Shown here: piece after piece, positions 1-8,597 of the stretch
How the letters are laid out: the number at the start of each line of letters is the position of its first letter
Numbering within the stretch: position 1 is the first letter of the stretch
Source of the DNA: Dyella telluris
GTDB taxonomy: Bacteria > Pseudomonadota > Gammaproteobacteria > Xanthomonadales > Rhodanobacteraceae
Assembly (NCBI RefSeq): GCF_014297575.1
Contig: NZ_CP060412.1
Span: 62,001 to 126,000 of the forward strand
DNA length: 64,000 nucleotides
Reading direction: 5' to 3'
Position numbers and translations under genes: made by a program
Notes under the pieces: model-generated
The model's input: only the letters and a program-made list of their open reading frames with translations
What the model was told of the DNA's origin: nothing
Database searches by the model: none

Positions 1-277
1 CTACACCCATGCACTCGCCGTAAGCGCAGGGCCGGACGTGCGCGCCAACGTGATTCTTCCGGGATGGATCGCCACCGATGCATGGCGCAAGCCAGCCGAG
101 CGCAGCGCAACCAGGCTCAGCCGGCGCGATCACTCGCAACATCCGGCCGGCCGCGTCGGCACACCGGAAGATATCGGCGCCCTCGCCGTCTACCTGTTGT
201 CAGCGCAGTCATCCTTCGTCACCGGCCAGAGCTTCGTGGTGGACGGCGGCATGACCATCAAGATGCAGTACGCGTAA
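1..277 (+). CDS. SDR-family oxidoreductase, C-terminal part (5' end outside window)
   Basis: The reading frame is open from the first bases and ends at TAA 275-277. The visible 91 residues carry typical C-terminal short-chain dehydrogenase features: a [14 protein letters not shown] segment (the 'RVNxIxPGxIxT' block after the active-site helix), [18 protein letters not shown], and the final [12 protein letters not shown]. The nucleotide-binding and catalytic Tyr/Lys segments lie upstream of the window, so substrate cannot be inferred. It is chromosomal, outside the prophage. Family assignment is firm; function is not. Confidence 0.85.
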   Translation, partial: YTHALAVSAGPDVRANVILPGWIATDAWRKPAERSATRLSRRDHSQHPAGRVGTPEDIGALAVYLLSAQSSFVTGQSFVVDGGMTIKMQYA

Positions 278-288
278 CACGTATGACC

Positions 289-968
289 GTAGCCCGGATG
301 AAGCGAAGCGGGAATCCGGGAACACGCGTGCGACATCCCCGCACTCTTCGCGCCGCCGCATAACCCAGCCCCAAACCTTCGCAAACACCGATTCGTGACG
401 AATCGCTGGATCCCGGATTCTCGCTGCGCTTCATCCGGGCTACGTCGCTGCCGCACACTCACCCGTAGCCCGGATGAAGCGAAGCGGGAATCCGGGAACA
501 CGCGTGCGACATCCCCGCACTCTTCGCGCCGCCGCATAACCCAGCCCCAAACCTTCGCAAACACCGATTCGTGACGAATCGCTGGATCCCGGATTCTCGC
601 TGCGCTTCATCCGGGCTACATCGCCGCCGCACCCACCCGTAGCCCGGATGAAGCGAAGCGGGAATCCGGGAACACGCGTGCGACATCCCCGCATTCTTCG
701 CGCCGCCGCATAATCCAGCCCCAAACCTTCGCAAACACCGATTCATGACGAATCGCTGGATCCCGGATTCTCGCTGCGCTTCATCCGGGCTACATCGCTG
801 CCGCACACACCCGTAGCCCGGATGAAGCGGAGCGGGAATCCGGGAACACGCGTGCGAAAGCTCCGCATCCATCGCGACACCGCACAGCCCTACCCCAAAG
901 TCTTCGCGAAGATTGATTCGTGACGAATCACTGGATCCCGGATTCTCGCTGCGCTTCATCCGGGCTAC
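289..968. repeat. Four tandem copies of a ~155-bp palindrome-ended element, ~174-bp period
   Basis: Copies lie at 289-443, 465-619, 639-793 and 813-968, separated by 19-21 bp. Each begins GTAGCCCGGATGAAGCG and ends with its near inverse (CGCTTCATCCGGGCTAC), so each unit can fold into a long hairpin. Copies 1-3 are nearly identical; copy 4 has diverged in the middle. The end motif is of the interspersed REP/MITE-like kind common in gammaproteobacterial intergenic DNA. The array fills the gap after the SDR gene; no gene is supported inside it. Confidence 0.85.
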
Positions 969-1632
969 GGGTTACGGGCTACGTGGTTGCGCAATCTCCG
1001 GCATGCACGCGGAATACTCGCCACGCCTTGCGCGGGCCACATCCTGACGCCACGCCACTGCAGAATCCCTACAGCGCTTGCACGGCGGCTTGCTAACGTG
1101 TGCAAGCCGCCTGCGGGTGTCTTCGGACGGGGTTTGCAGGTGGCCGCGGCAGCGATGTCGTGAGTAGCGCGGGCCGCATGGGCGTAGGACCCCACGCGAC
1201 CCGCTGACCACCACCAACTTCGAAGGAGTTGATCATGGCTACGCTTGATCTTAAGGCAACTGCACGCCCGCTTTTCAGGCCGTGCAAGCACCTCACGGCA
1301 TTTCCTGACAGTTCGCATAGCGCGAACACGACCTCACCTGCGCACCGCGACGCGTCTTCCGCGTCCATGCCCCGCCTAGCTGACACGCGCCCCGTCCGTC
1401 GACAACGAGGCGTGCCTCTGCGCGCGACGACGCGAGTCGCGTGCAGAGACGGGCGACCACGCATGGGCCACGCGCCCACTCCAGGGCCGCGCGCGTCGCG
1501 CGCAGGCAAGGCGGACAACACGCCGGGATAGTCGGCATTCGTCGACGTGAGCAATGCATCGCTGAAAGATCACCCCCGTGGCGTGACGGCTTCATCGCCG
1601 ACACGCCACACCCGGCATGCCACGTCGCGCCT
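969..1632. other. Intergenic host DNA with a strong hairpin and one doubtful small ORF
   Basis: No recognisable gene. A frame of 98 codons (1235-1531, +) has a good ribosome site (GAAGGAG, 7 bp before ATG 1235), but its product is low-complexity, rich in Arg/Ala/Pro and matches nothing I know, so it may be a decayed gene. A GC-rich hairpin sits at 1416-1448 (12 of 13 bp paired), with no T-tract. Confidence 0.4.
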
Positions 1633-2247
1633 TCAGGCGATCTTCGGCAACTGCCAGCCAAACCGTACCGCGGCCACGCGCAGCGCAAAACACACCACGC
1701 CACCCAGCGTCGCCGCGACCGCCGGCGGGCACCCCAGCCGACGCGCCACCACCAGCACCGCCGCGCCAAGCAAGGCCGCACTCGCATAGATATCCGCCAC
1801 CAACACCATCGGTATGCGCGAAAGCAGCATGTCGCGCACTACACCGCCGCCACAGCCCGTGATGGCGCCCAGCAGCGTGGCCATGAACGGATGGATGCCG
1901 AACTCCAGCGCCTTCTCCGCACCCGCCACGGCGAACAACGCCAGGCCTGCCGCATCCAACGTGCTCAGCAGCAACGCTGGCAGGGCTTCGACCTGCGCAT
2001 GCCAGACAAACGTCACCAGCCCCGCGACAAAGGCGAGTACGGGATAGCGCCAGTCGCGCATTGCACTCGGCGGCGTGTCGCCAAGCAACAGGTCGCGAAC
2101 GATGCCGCCACCCAGCGCCACAATAAACGACAGCACCAGCACGCCCAGCAGATCCAGCCCGGCATGAATGGCGGTCGTAGCACCTTCGATGGCAAACACC
2201 ACCGTGCCTGCGAGGTCAGCCACCAGCACGATGTGTTTGCGGATCAT
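1633..2247 (-). CDS. TRIC/UPF0126 family membrane protein
   Basis: 204 residues with about seven hydrophobic segments and the internal two-fold repeat of the family: GGGIVRDLLLGDTPP in the first half and GGGVVRDMLLSRIP in the second. The glycine-rich GGGxxRD kinks are diagnostic of bacterial trimeric intracellular cation channel (TRIC) homologues (YadS/YicG type). ATG 2247 follows GGGGGAG at good spacing. Inner-membrane cation-channel-like role is inferred from family. Chromosomal gene next to the prophage attachment site. Confidence 0.85.
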   Translation of the reverse strand: MIRKHIVLVADLAGTVVFAIEGATTAIHAGLDLLGVLVLSFIVALGGGIVRDLLLGDTPPSAMRDWRYPVLAFVAGLVTFVWHAQVEALPALLLSTLDAAGLALFAVAGAEKALEFGIHPFMATLLGAITGCGGGVVRDMLLSRIPMVLVADIYASAALLGAAVLVVARRLGCPPAVAATLGGVVCFALRVAAVRFGWQLPKIA

Positions 2248-2459
2248 GCGAACTCCCCCATGGATGACGTCGCACGATGCAACAGCCGCTCGCGCGTCAC
2301 AAGCACCCAGGCACTAAACAGCTGGAACGGAACGAGCGAGGCAGGCCGAAGTCGCGACACCGCCATGATCTCCAAAGTCTTCGGCAAATAAAGCCGAACG
2401 ACTCCGCTTGCATGACGACAAGTAGCGCTGTCGAATGCCTTGAAAATGGGCACAAAGAA

Positions 2460-2489
2460 AAAGGCGCTTAGCTTTCGCTAAGCGCCTTT
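2460..2489 (-). terminator. Terminator of the interrupted tRNA-Lys gene
   Basis: Perfect 13-bp stem with a four-base loop (2460-2472 / 2477-2489), directly downstream of the tRNA 3' end on the minus strand and followed in that direction by a short T-run. It belongs to the original tRNA gene. Confidence 0.8.
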
Positions 2490-2494
2490 CGAGT

Positions 2495-2543
2495 TGGTGG
2501 GCCGTGTAAGATTCGAACTTACGACCAATTGATTAAGAGTCAA
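2495..2543 (-). tRNA. 3' part of tRNA-Lys(CTT), left attachment site (attL)
   Basis: Reading the minus strand: half of the anticodon arm with loop CTCTTAA (anticodon CTT), a T-arm with loop TTCGAAT, and the acceptor 3' strand ending in encoded CCA at 2495-2497. The 5' half (acceptor, D-arm) is missing. Pairing of the anticodon stem holds for four bp and fails at the fifth (base 2544), which marks where chromosomal identity ends and phage DNA starts. An intact tRNA should be rebuilt at the other prophage end, outside the window. This fragment is not a functional tRNA. Confidence 0.85.
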
Positions 2544-2773
2544 AGATTATGTATGTAAGTTCATACACTTATAACCATAGTCTTTGCTAACCCCTTGTTT
2601 TGACGCCCCTCTAGATCCCCTGACATCCTTGACGATCCCTGTAGGTCCATTTTGGACTGTAGCCCCGCTGTAGCCCGGCGTATTTTCTTGTTGATGATTA
2701 TTCGTCAACGGGTTTAATATCCCTTTCCCACCCGAGACGTTAGATCTTGGGGGATTATCGGAGAAGAGAAGAT
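2544..2773. other. Phage attachment-arm and integrase upstream region
   Basis: 230 bp without a gene between the tRNA fragment and the integrase. It carries a GTATG-N6-CATAC operator at 2551-2566 and several short related strings around 2600-2690 (for example CCCTGTAGG, GCTGTAGCCC) that could be integrase arm sites. Arm-site function is conjecture. Confidence 0.5.
2551..2566. promoter_or_regulatory. Phage operator site 1 (GTATGTAAGTTCATAC)
   Basis: Perfect outer half-sites GTATG/CATAC with six bases between. It lies 8 bp inside the phage side of attL, upstream of the integrase gene, and fits the dispersed operator family of this prophage. Confidence 0.7.
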
Positions 2774-4096
2774 ATGCCAAAGATGCGCCTGACTAAGCAG
2801 GCGGTCGATGAGTTGCCGTTCCCTGAAGTATCCGGAACCCGCATCAACTACATCGACAGCGAATGCTCAGCCCTCTACCTGCGTGTTACGACGACCGCAA
2901 AGACCTTCTATTACGTCACCTATAACGCTGCTGCGAAGAAGCGTGAATGGGTGAAGATCGGGCGACCGGATGAGGGTCACACCCCAAACACCGCCCGTGA
3001 GTTCTGCCGGAAGGTAGCCCGTGGAGAGATCAATCTCGCGGAGCCGGCAGTCAACGAAGACGAACCCACTACCCTTTCCCTTGTCCCGGAAACCGACTCG
3101 GGAGCCGCACCTGCGCCGGAAGAGATGACCTGCCGACAGCTGGCGAAAGACTATCTGGAGCAGTACGCCGTCAATAAGAAAGACGGTGGAAAGTCGGATC
3201 GTCGCTTTCTGGAGATCGACTTCCTACCCTCCTTTGGGGATCGGGTCGCGGCTTCTGTGAAGCGTTCGGAGCTTCAGAAGCTCTTTCAGGACAAGGCGAA
3301 CGGTGATCCTGACCTGGGGAAGAAAGCCGCCCCGGTCGCAGCGAACCGTCTTCGTGCCGTCGTTTCCAAGATGTTCTCCTGGGGTATGCCGACCCTCGAT
3401 GACGGTGTTCAGGTCAGTCCGGTCATGGGAACCCATCGTCGGAAAGAGCAAGCTCGCGACCGCGTTCTCTCCCATGATGAGCTTCGCCTCGTGTGGAGAA
3501 AGCTGTCTAGCTTTCAGTCGGACTTGATTCGCAGTGCGGTGAAGATACTGATCATCACCCTTCAGCGTCGTTCCGAGGTAGCTCTCATGGAATGGAAAGA
3601 GATCGACTGGAAGCACCGCATCTGGACTATCCCGAAGGAAAAGTCGAAGAACGGACACTCGCAAACCGTCCCTCTGTCGAAGATGGCAATCCGTGAGCTG
3701 GAATACATGAAGCCCCTAACCGGGCACACGCCATACATCTTCTGGAGCAACAAGAGGAACAACGCGAAGGTGCTGGAAGCAGGAGTTATTCACCCGGACT
3801 GGATCACTCACGCAATCGCGGACTTGCGCGCCCGCGACGAGGAACTGAAGGTCTTGGACCGTTTCACTCCCCACGATTTCCGTCGTACTGCCGCTACCAA
3901 TATCGGTGAGCTGATGGAGAGTCGTGAAGCGGTGAAGCGTCTGTTGAACCACGTCGAAGGTGGTGCGACGTCGATTTATGACCGTGCGACGTACACGGGG
4001 TTGAAGCGCAAAGCCCTCAACCTTTGGGCAGATCGCCTGTCTAAGATCATCCGAGGCGAGCACATTCCCATCGCGGATCTGGACGAAGCCGCATAA
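2774..4096 (+). CDS. int: Tyrosine-type phage integrase (P4-like)
   Basis: 440 residues. The N-terminus is an arm-type DNA-binding domain (about residues 1-90), followed by a core-binding region (about 130-230) and a catalytic domain. Catalytic residues visible: Arg in LQRRSEVALMEW, the HxxR box in HDFRRTAATNIG, His in LLNHVEG and the nucleophile Tyr in IYDRATY. ATG 2774 was chosen because GGAG lies about 11 bp upstream; an in-frame TTG at 2747 has no such site. It catalyses site-specific recombination into the adjoining tRNA-Lys. A terminator follows directly. Confidence 0.93.
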   Translation: MPKMRLTKQAVDELPFPEVSGTRINYIDSECSALYLRVTTTAKTFYYVTYNAAAKKREWVKIGRPDEGHTPNTAREFCRKVARGEINLAEPAVNEDEPTTLSLVPETDSGAAPAPEEMTCRQLAKDYLEQYAVNKKDGGKSDRRFLEIDFLPSFGDRVAASVKRSELQKLFQDKANGDPDLGKKAAPVAANRLRAVVSKMFSWGMPTLDDGVQVSPVMGTHRRKEQARDRVLSHDELRLVWRKLSSFQSDLIRSAVKILIITLQRRSEVALMEWKEIDWKHRIWTIPKEKSKNGHSQTVPLSKMAIRELEYMKPLTGHTPYIFWSNKRNNAKVLEAGVIHPDWITHAIADLRARDEELKVLDRFTPHDFRRTAATNIGELMESREAVKRLLNHVEGGATSIYDRATYTGLKRKALNLWADRLSKIIRGEHIPIADLDEAA

Positions 4097-4099
4097 GCA

Positions 4100-4134
4100 A
4101 AAGGGGCACCCTCATCAGGTGCCCCTCTTTCTTT
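4100..4134. terminator. Bidirectional terminator between integrase and ligase
   Basis: GGGGCACC (4103-4110), seven-base loop, GGTGCCCC (4118-4125), flanked by A-run on the left and T-rich run on the right. It serves both the rightward integrase and the end of the long leftward ligase transcript. Confidence 0.85.
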
Positions 4135-5512
4135 ACCAGCTGATTTCAGCCTTGTCGGTTCGCAGTCGCTTGAAGACCGGGTGTCGGAGCGAGCCTGCCG
4201 GCGTCACCTCCTGATACTGCACCTCGGCCAGCATACCCATCACCTGACGGCCCGCCGTCTTCTCCATGTCGGCATTCAGGGCTTCCCAAAGCTCGCCACG
4301 CTGGGACAGGCTGAAGCCCGAACCCACCTTTACCTGCTCGCCCTTGAAGTCCACGACGATCCCGCCGAGGGTGCCCACCATTGCCCCGGTGCCCTCGAAG
4401 AAGCCGATGATCTGCAGATCCATCGTCTCTTCCGCCTTGATCTTCATCCAGGCGTAATCGCGCTTCTTGCGGTAGAAGGCGTCGGGGTCTTTGATGATCA
4501 GACCCTCCAGGCCGTTGTTGCGAGCTGCCTCGTACATTGCCCAGATTTCGTCTTCGGATGCCGCCCAATAGCTGCCCGGCAACTCCAGGAACTTCGGCTT
4601 GTTCGTTTCCTTGTATGCCTTGAACGCAGCCTCCAGCAGCTTTCGACGCTGACGCTGGGTGCCCATTTCCTCCAGCTGGGCGTCGGACGCCTCCAGAAGG
4701 TTCGTGCCGGGCAGACCCAGAACGTCGAACACATGGAGGGTGCCCTCCTCGATGGGGTCATCCGAACGCAGGGCTGAGACCGACTCGTTGAAGGAGCCCG
4801 ACGTTGCTTCGGCGTCCAGGCAGACGATGCGACCCATCTCCTTCTCGTCCATGACCACACGAACGAAGTCGATGACTTCCATCGTCATCGGGACGAGGCT
4901 CGGGATCGGGTTGCCTGCGCGGGTGTAGAAGTCCACGACCCAATCGACGGTATCGACGACGACCAGGGTGCGCATGCCATCCAGCTTCGGCTCGATCATG
5001 CGGGGCCAGCCGCTGACCTTCTTCACGTTGAAGGGGTGAGCCAGCATGACGCCGAACTCGGACAGCAAGCCGGGGATGACTTTGTTCACGCTCGATGCCT
5101 GAATGCCGATCTTCAGGTTCTTGTCGAGCGCCCACAGGGACCACTTGAGCACCGGCTGCTCGTACTTGGTGCGGATGTCCTCCAGCATCTTGATCCGGCG
5201 ATCCGTCGCACCCGTGCCCGTGGCGAGCTGAATCTCGCGCATGGCGATGAAGTAGTCAGAGTCCAGGTCGTTGCCCTCGGTGACGTGAGCCACCGAGAAG
5301 TCGGTCAGTTGCTTGGGAAGCTGCTTGCTGGTGATGCCGAACTTCACCTGGTCGTCGAACCAGAACTTGAGCAGGCGCTTCAGGTAATCCACCTGGGTTT
5401 CGTCGGCGTCTTTGACGAAGTTCTCCAGCAGCTCCAGCTTGGTCTTGCCCTTCGCTGCCCCGATGGCAACGAGCAAGTCGTGGATTGCGTCAATATTGGG
5501 CGTCGTGCTCAT
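4133..5512 (-). CDS. ATP-dependent DNA ligase
   Basis: 459 residues. The adenylation motif EPKLDGMR (about 174-181, Lys176 nucleophile) is present, as are motif IV (GLEGLIIKD), motif V (WMKIKAEE) and a C-terminal OB-fold. It seals nicks using ATP and belongs to the phage replication module. ATG 5512 is preceded by GAGGA at 8 bp; an upstream in-frame ATG (5569) has no ribosome site and would overlap the previous gene further. The start overlaps the upstream gene by 23 bp, indicating coupled translation. Confidence 0.93.
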   Translation of the reverse strand: MSTTPNIDAIHDLLVAIGAAKGKTKLELLENFVKDADETQVDYLKRLLKFWFDDQVKFGITSKQLPKQLTDFSVAHVTEGNDLDSDYFIAMREIQLATGTGATDRRIKMLEDIRTKYEQPVLKWSLWALDKNLKIGIQASSVNKVIPGLLSEFGVMLAHPFNVKKVSGWPRMIEPKLDGMRTLVVVDTVDWVVDFYTRAGNPIPSLVPMTMEVIDFVRVVMDEKEMGRIVCLDAEATSGSFNESVSALRSDDPIEEGTLHVFDVLGLPGTNLLEASDAQLEEMGTQRQRRKLLEAAFKAYKETNKPKFLELPGSYWAASEDEIWAMYEAARNNGLEGLIIKDPDAFYRKKRDYAWMKIKAEETMDLQIIGFFEGTGAMVGTLGGIVVDFKGEQVKVGSGFSLSQRGELWEALNADMEKTAGRQVMGMLAEVQYQEVTPAGSLRHPVFKRLRTDKAEISW

Positions 5513-6056
5513 TTCCAAGTTCCTCAAGTGCCTGGTTGATCGCTCCCTGGATGATGTTCTGGGAGGCAAGGTCGGTGTCGATGTGACCGTTACGCTTCAC
5601 GGGCGCGGTCACGGGTTCAGCACGCTCGCGCTTGACCTTGATCGGGTCGGCGTCTGCGATGGTGTTGGTGTCGGTCGGGACGAAGCCGCGCTGGGAGTTA
5701 CCCCGGCGATAGCCGATGCCAGCTCGGGCGGCTTCGGACTGTTTCTGGAACTCGGCCAGGGTCTTGTGACGGTCGCGGAAGTACAGGGCGTGACCCACCT
5801 GCATCTCTTCCTTGCGCATCTTGATCGCCGGACAGGTTCGGCTGCAGATGGCGTCCTGGCAGCTCGTGCGCAGGTTCGGGCGCTTCTCCAGCACCGCTTC
5901 GATGGTGTGCAGGCAGACTGCATAGTTCGAACGGCCACTGTACTGGTCACACCAGAAGTAATAGCCGTTGCTGCCCGAGCGAGATTCGCCCATCGGCAGC
6001 TTGTCTTCATTGATGGGGTCGTTCGGGATGTCCCGAAGCTCGATCTTCTCTTCCAC
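5490..6056 (-). CDS. Hypothetical Cys-rich phage protein in replication operon
   Basis: 188 residues from GTG 6056, with AGGAG about 10 bp upstream. The first half has six cysteines between residues 36 and 75 (in YYFWCDQ, YAVCLHT, TSCQDAICSRTCPAIK), suggesting a metal-binding fold; the second half is charged and probably flexible. I do not recognise the family. It is the first gene after the operator-promoter at 6094-6122 and runs into the ligase gene, so it is expressed with DNA replication functions. Confidence 0.75.
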   Translation of the reverse strand: MEEKIELRDIPNDPINEDKLPMGESRSGSNGYYFWCDQYSGRSNYAVCLHTIEAVLEKRPNLRTSCQDAICSRTCPAIKMRKEEMQVGHALYFRDRHKTLAEFQKQSEAARAGIGYRRGNSQRGFVPTDTNTIADADPIKVKRERAEPVTAPVKRNGHIDTDLASQNIIQGAINQALEELGNEHDAQY

Positions 6057-6093
6057 GCTCTTCTCTCCTGTGCGCGCATTTGCGCTTCACGCA

Positions 6094-6122
6094 ATTATAG
6101 TATGTGCATACATACCATTACA
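6094..6122 (-). promoter_or_regulatory. Leftward promoter with phage operator site 2
   Basis: Operator GTATGTGCATACATAC at 6100-6115 fills the spacer between a leftward -10 TATAAT (6094-6099) and a poor -35 (TGTAAT, 6117-6122; 17-bp spacing). It drives the Cys-rich protein and ligase genes. Confidence 0.75.
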
Positions 6123-7242
6123 GCGAAATCGTTAGGGGCTTCTCTGGGTAGCGCTTGGCCACCTCCCCCTTCAGCAGCACGATGTCCACGCCCGTCCTGA
6201 TCCGCTTAGCGTTCTGGATCGCGGACAGGATCTCCACCGGCTTCGCTTCGCCTGGGTCTTTGTCCTTCGGGAGCATCGCCACGTAGCACTCAAACCCCAT
6301 CTTCAGGAGGCTCAGACACGCCTTGGCAGCTGCGAAGGTCGCTTTCGCCTCCCCATCCCAGAGGAAGGTCAGGCGCTTGACGCCCTTACCCCTGAGCTTG
6401 ATGAACTGGCCCAGCTGGTCATTCCCTTCGTTGTTGCCCTCGGACAGGTGCATGCCGAAGGTGCCCACGGCCAGGGTGGTCTCACGCTTGGAGAAGTCCG
6501 TGTCCAGGGCGATCTTTGCCCCGATGACGTCAAACGCACCCTCGCAGATGACCACATGGTCTACCCCAGGCACGACGTTCCACCCGTTGTAGAGGTAGGA
6601 GCCGGTAGACGCGAAGCCAGGCGGGAACAGGTAGCGCTTCTCGTGCTCCCCAGTGCCGTCTCGCCCCTGGAACGTGACCAGCTCACCCTCCAGGTCGAAG
6701 ACCGGGATGATCACGCGCTTGCCGTAGTCCTGCTTCATCTTGCGACCGTCAGGGCTGACGACTTCGAAGGAGCCCTCTTCACACCAGCGGAGCCCGAAGT
6801 ATTCAGCCAGGGCTTTATCCACCCCTCGGCGTGCCAGGTATTCGGGAACCTCCTCCATCTCCGCGACAGGCTTGCTCTCGGGGAGATAGAGGGAATTGAG
6901 GTCCGCGATGGTCAGGACTGACGTTCGCTTGGGCCTCCAGCCCTGCTCCTGAGCCAGTTTCCTGAGCGTCAGAAGCAGCTGGTTGCCAGCTTGGGAGTAC
7001 AGACCCTTGAGGAAAGTCCATTTGGAGAAGGTCTTCTGGGGGCAACCGCCAGAGAAGCAGTTGCCGACGCCAGAATCCGCGTTGACGTAGACACGATAGT
7101 CGTTCGACCCGCAGAACGGGCATGCCCGGACGTTGAGCTGACGACCTGAACGACCGTAACTGTCACGGTGGGACACGCCTTCACGGTCGAGCACCCACTC
7201 CATGTCGATCTGGTCGAGCAGTTCTTTTGCCTCCTCCCACAT
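6118..7242 (-). CDS. DNA primase with zinc ribbon and Toprim domain
   Basis: 374 residues. An N-terminal zinc-binding CHC2-like motif uses Cys41, Cys44, Cys62 and Cys67 (CPFC ... CFSGGC). A Toprim core follows with VVICEGAFDVIGA at about 230-243 and an acidic LWDGEAK further on. It probably makes RNA primers for the phage fork together with the DnaB-type helicase encoded just upstream (5-bp gap). No helicase domain is fused, unlike T7 gp4. Start ATG 7242. Confidence 0.88.
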   Translation of the reverse strand: MWEEAKELLDQIDMEWVLDREGVSHRDSYGRSGRQLNVRACPFCGSNDYRVYVNADSGVGNCFSGGCPQKTFSKWTFLKGLYSQAGNQLLLTLRKLAQEQGWRPKRTSVLTIADLNSLYLPESKPVAEMEEVPEYLARRGVDKALAEYFGLRWCEEGSFEVVSPDGRKMKQDYGKRVIIPVFDLEGELVTFQGRDGTGEHEKRYLFPPGFASTGSYLYNGWNVVPGVDHVVICEGAFDVIGAKIALDTDFSKRETTLAVGTFGMHLSEGNNEGNDQLGQFIKLRGKGVKRLTFLWDGEAKATFAAAKACLSLLKMGFECYVAMLPKDKDPGEAKPVEILSAIQNAKRIRTGVDIVLLKGEVAKRYPEKPLTISL

Positions 7243-7247
7243 GACGC

Positions 7248-8597
7248 CTATGCCTCGATTTCGATGATGGACTCGATCATTCGTGCCTGTTCAAGGTTCG
7301 TCTTGACCCGGACGATGAAGTTGCCCTTCTGGTTACGGGACGCGGCGAAGTAGAGCTTTGCCTCGTTGTTTGCCTTGTCCTCGTCGCTACTGTTGATGGA
7401 GATCAGCAAGTCCACAGTTCGGACCTTGTTGATGTCTTCAGCGACGTGCTCCATCTTGCTGACCGTGGACTTGAAGCCCTCACGGTTGGTCTGGGTCGCA
7501 GACAGAAGCGCGCAGTTGAACTCGTAGGAGATGGCACGCAGGTCGATGTAGATCATGCGGCTGTTCTCGCGCATCTCCGACGACATCTGATCCGGACGCA
7601 TCAGGTCGGCGTAGTCCACCACCACCATGTCGTAGTGATTGCCCTTTGCGGCTTCCCGGTGAAGCAGACGACGGAGGTCGCCAGGGCTGAAGCTGCCCGT
7701 GGGGAAGTCGAACAAGGAGAACTTGCCGGCCTTAGCAGACGCTGCCTTTACCTTGTCGCGAACGGCACCCAGAGCGATCTGGAGATCCTTCATCGCGGTC
7801 TTGGCGATGTTCGCGTCCATACGATCCGCGATGATGCGAGCGGCCACTTCCAGCGAGACGTACAAGACGTTGTAGCCGGCGAGACAGGCATTGACCGCGA
7901 ACGCGATCAGCGACATGGACTTGCCCGCTTTCGCAGCGCCCATGATCACGCTCAGCTCCTTGCGACCCCATCCCTTGTTGTAGAGAACACGGTCCAGCTC
8001 CTTGAAGCCGGTGGTGATCCCGTCATAGGTGATGCGACCCGCCAGAAGCTCCTTGCGGTATTCCGCACGCCCCTCGATCGTTTCGAAGAAGTCGATCTTG
8101 GAGTTGTCCTGGTTCTCGCCCACCATCAAGGCTTGCTTGATGGCCTTTTCGATGGCCGGGAAGTCCCGCTTATCGACCAGCTCTGCAGACTTCAGGATGG
8201 CCTCGGTCATCGCAGAGTGACGAGCGAACTCGGCCACGCGGTCGATGGTGAAGTCCTTGTCGTCCAGCTCGACTGCGTACAGCTGACGCAGCGCCTGCTT
8301 CATGTCCTCAACGAGGTCGCCACGGATGGTCTTGTTCTTGACCGCATCCGTGAAGAGCATCACGAACGCCGTCTTGGACGGGATCATCTTGTACTTGTTG
8401 AAGTAGTCGAGAGCCAGGCTCACGATCTGACCGAGGCTTTCGCTGGTCATGTAGCGCGGCTGGACGAGCCCTTCGGTGCGCTGGTTGAAGTCCGTGTCGC
8501 GAAGCACCCAGGCAGCGATCTGTTCCTGGAAGTTCTCGTCGAACTCATAGGTAACGCCCTCTTCGGTCGCTACCACCTCTTCTTCGACCGCCGACAT
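7248..8597 (-). CDS. DnaB-type replicative DNA helicase
   Basis: 449 residues. Walker A GAAKAGKS at about 220-227, Walker B VVVDYADL near 328, an arginine-finger region and the RecA-like fold with ITTGFKELDRVL just ahead are typical of DnaB-family hexameric helicases; the N-terminal 180 residues match the helical collar only loosely. It follows the Hfq-like gene with no gap and precedes the primase, so the three form one replication unit. Confidence 0.9.
   Translation of the reverse strand: MSAVEEEVVATEEGVTYEFDENFQEQIAAWVLRDTDFNQRTEGLVQPRYMTSESLGQIVSLALDYFNKYKMIPSKTAFVMLFTDAVKNKTIRGDLVEDMKQALRQLYAVELDDKDFTIDRVAEFARHSAMTEAILKSAELVDKRDFPAIEKAIKQALMVGENQDNSKIDFFETIEGRAEYRKELLAGRITYDGITTGFKELDRVLYNKGWGRKELSVIMGAAKAGKSMSLIAFAVNACLAGYNVLYVSLEVAARIIADRMDANIAKTAMKDLQIALGAVRDKVKAASAKAGKFSLFDFPTGSFSPGDLRRLLHREAAKGNHYDMVVVDYADLMRPDQMSSEMRENSRMIYIDLRAISYEFNCALLSATQTNREGFKSTVSKMEHVAEDINKVRTVDLLISINSSDEDKANNEAKLYFAASRNQKGNFIVRVKTNLEQARMIESIIEIEA

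Noticed and set aside
289..968. CRISPR array
   Set aside because: Units are about 155 bp with 20-bp linkers of similar sequence and palindromic ends; this is a REP/MITE-type array.
2244..2453. 69-codon leftward frame between TRIC gene and tRNA fragment
   Set aside because: No ribosome site, start lies in an A-rich stretch next to the tRNA terminator, product unlike any known protein.
5609..6094. 161-codon frame overlapping the Cys-rich protein gene
   Set aside because: Arg/Ser/Thr-rich shadow of the real gene, beginning at the -10 region.
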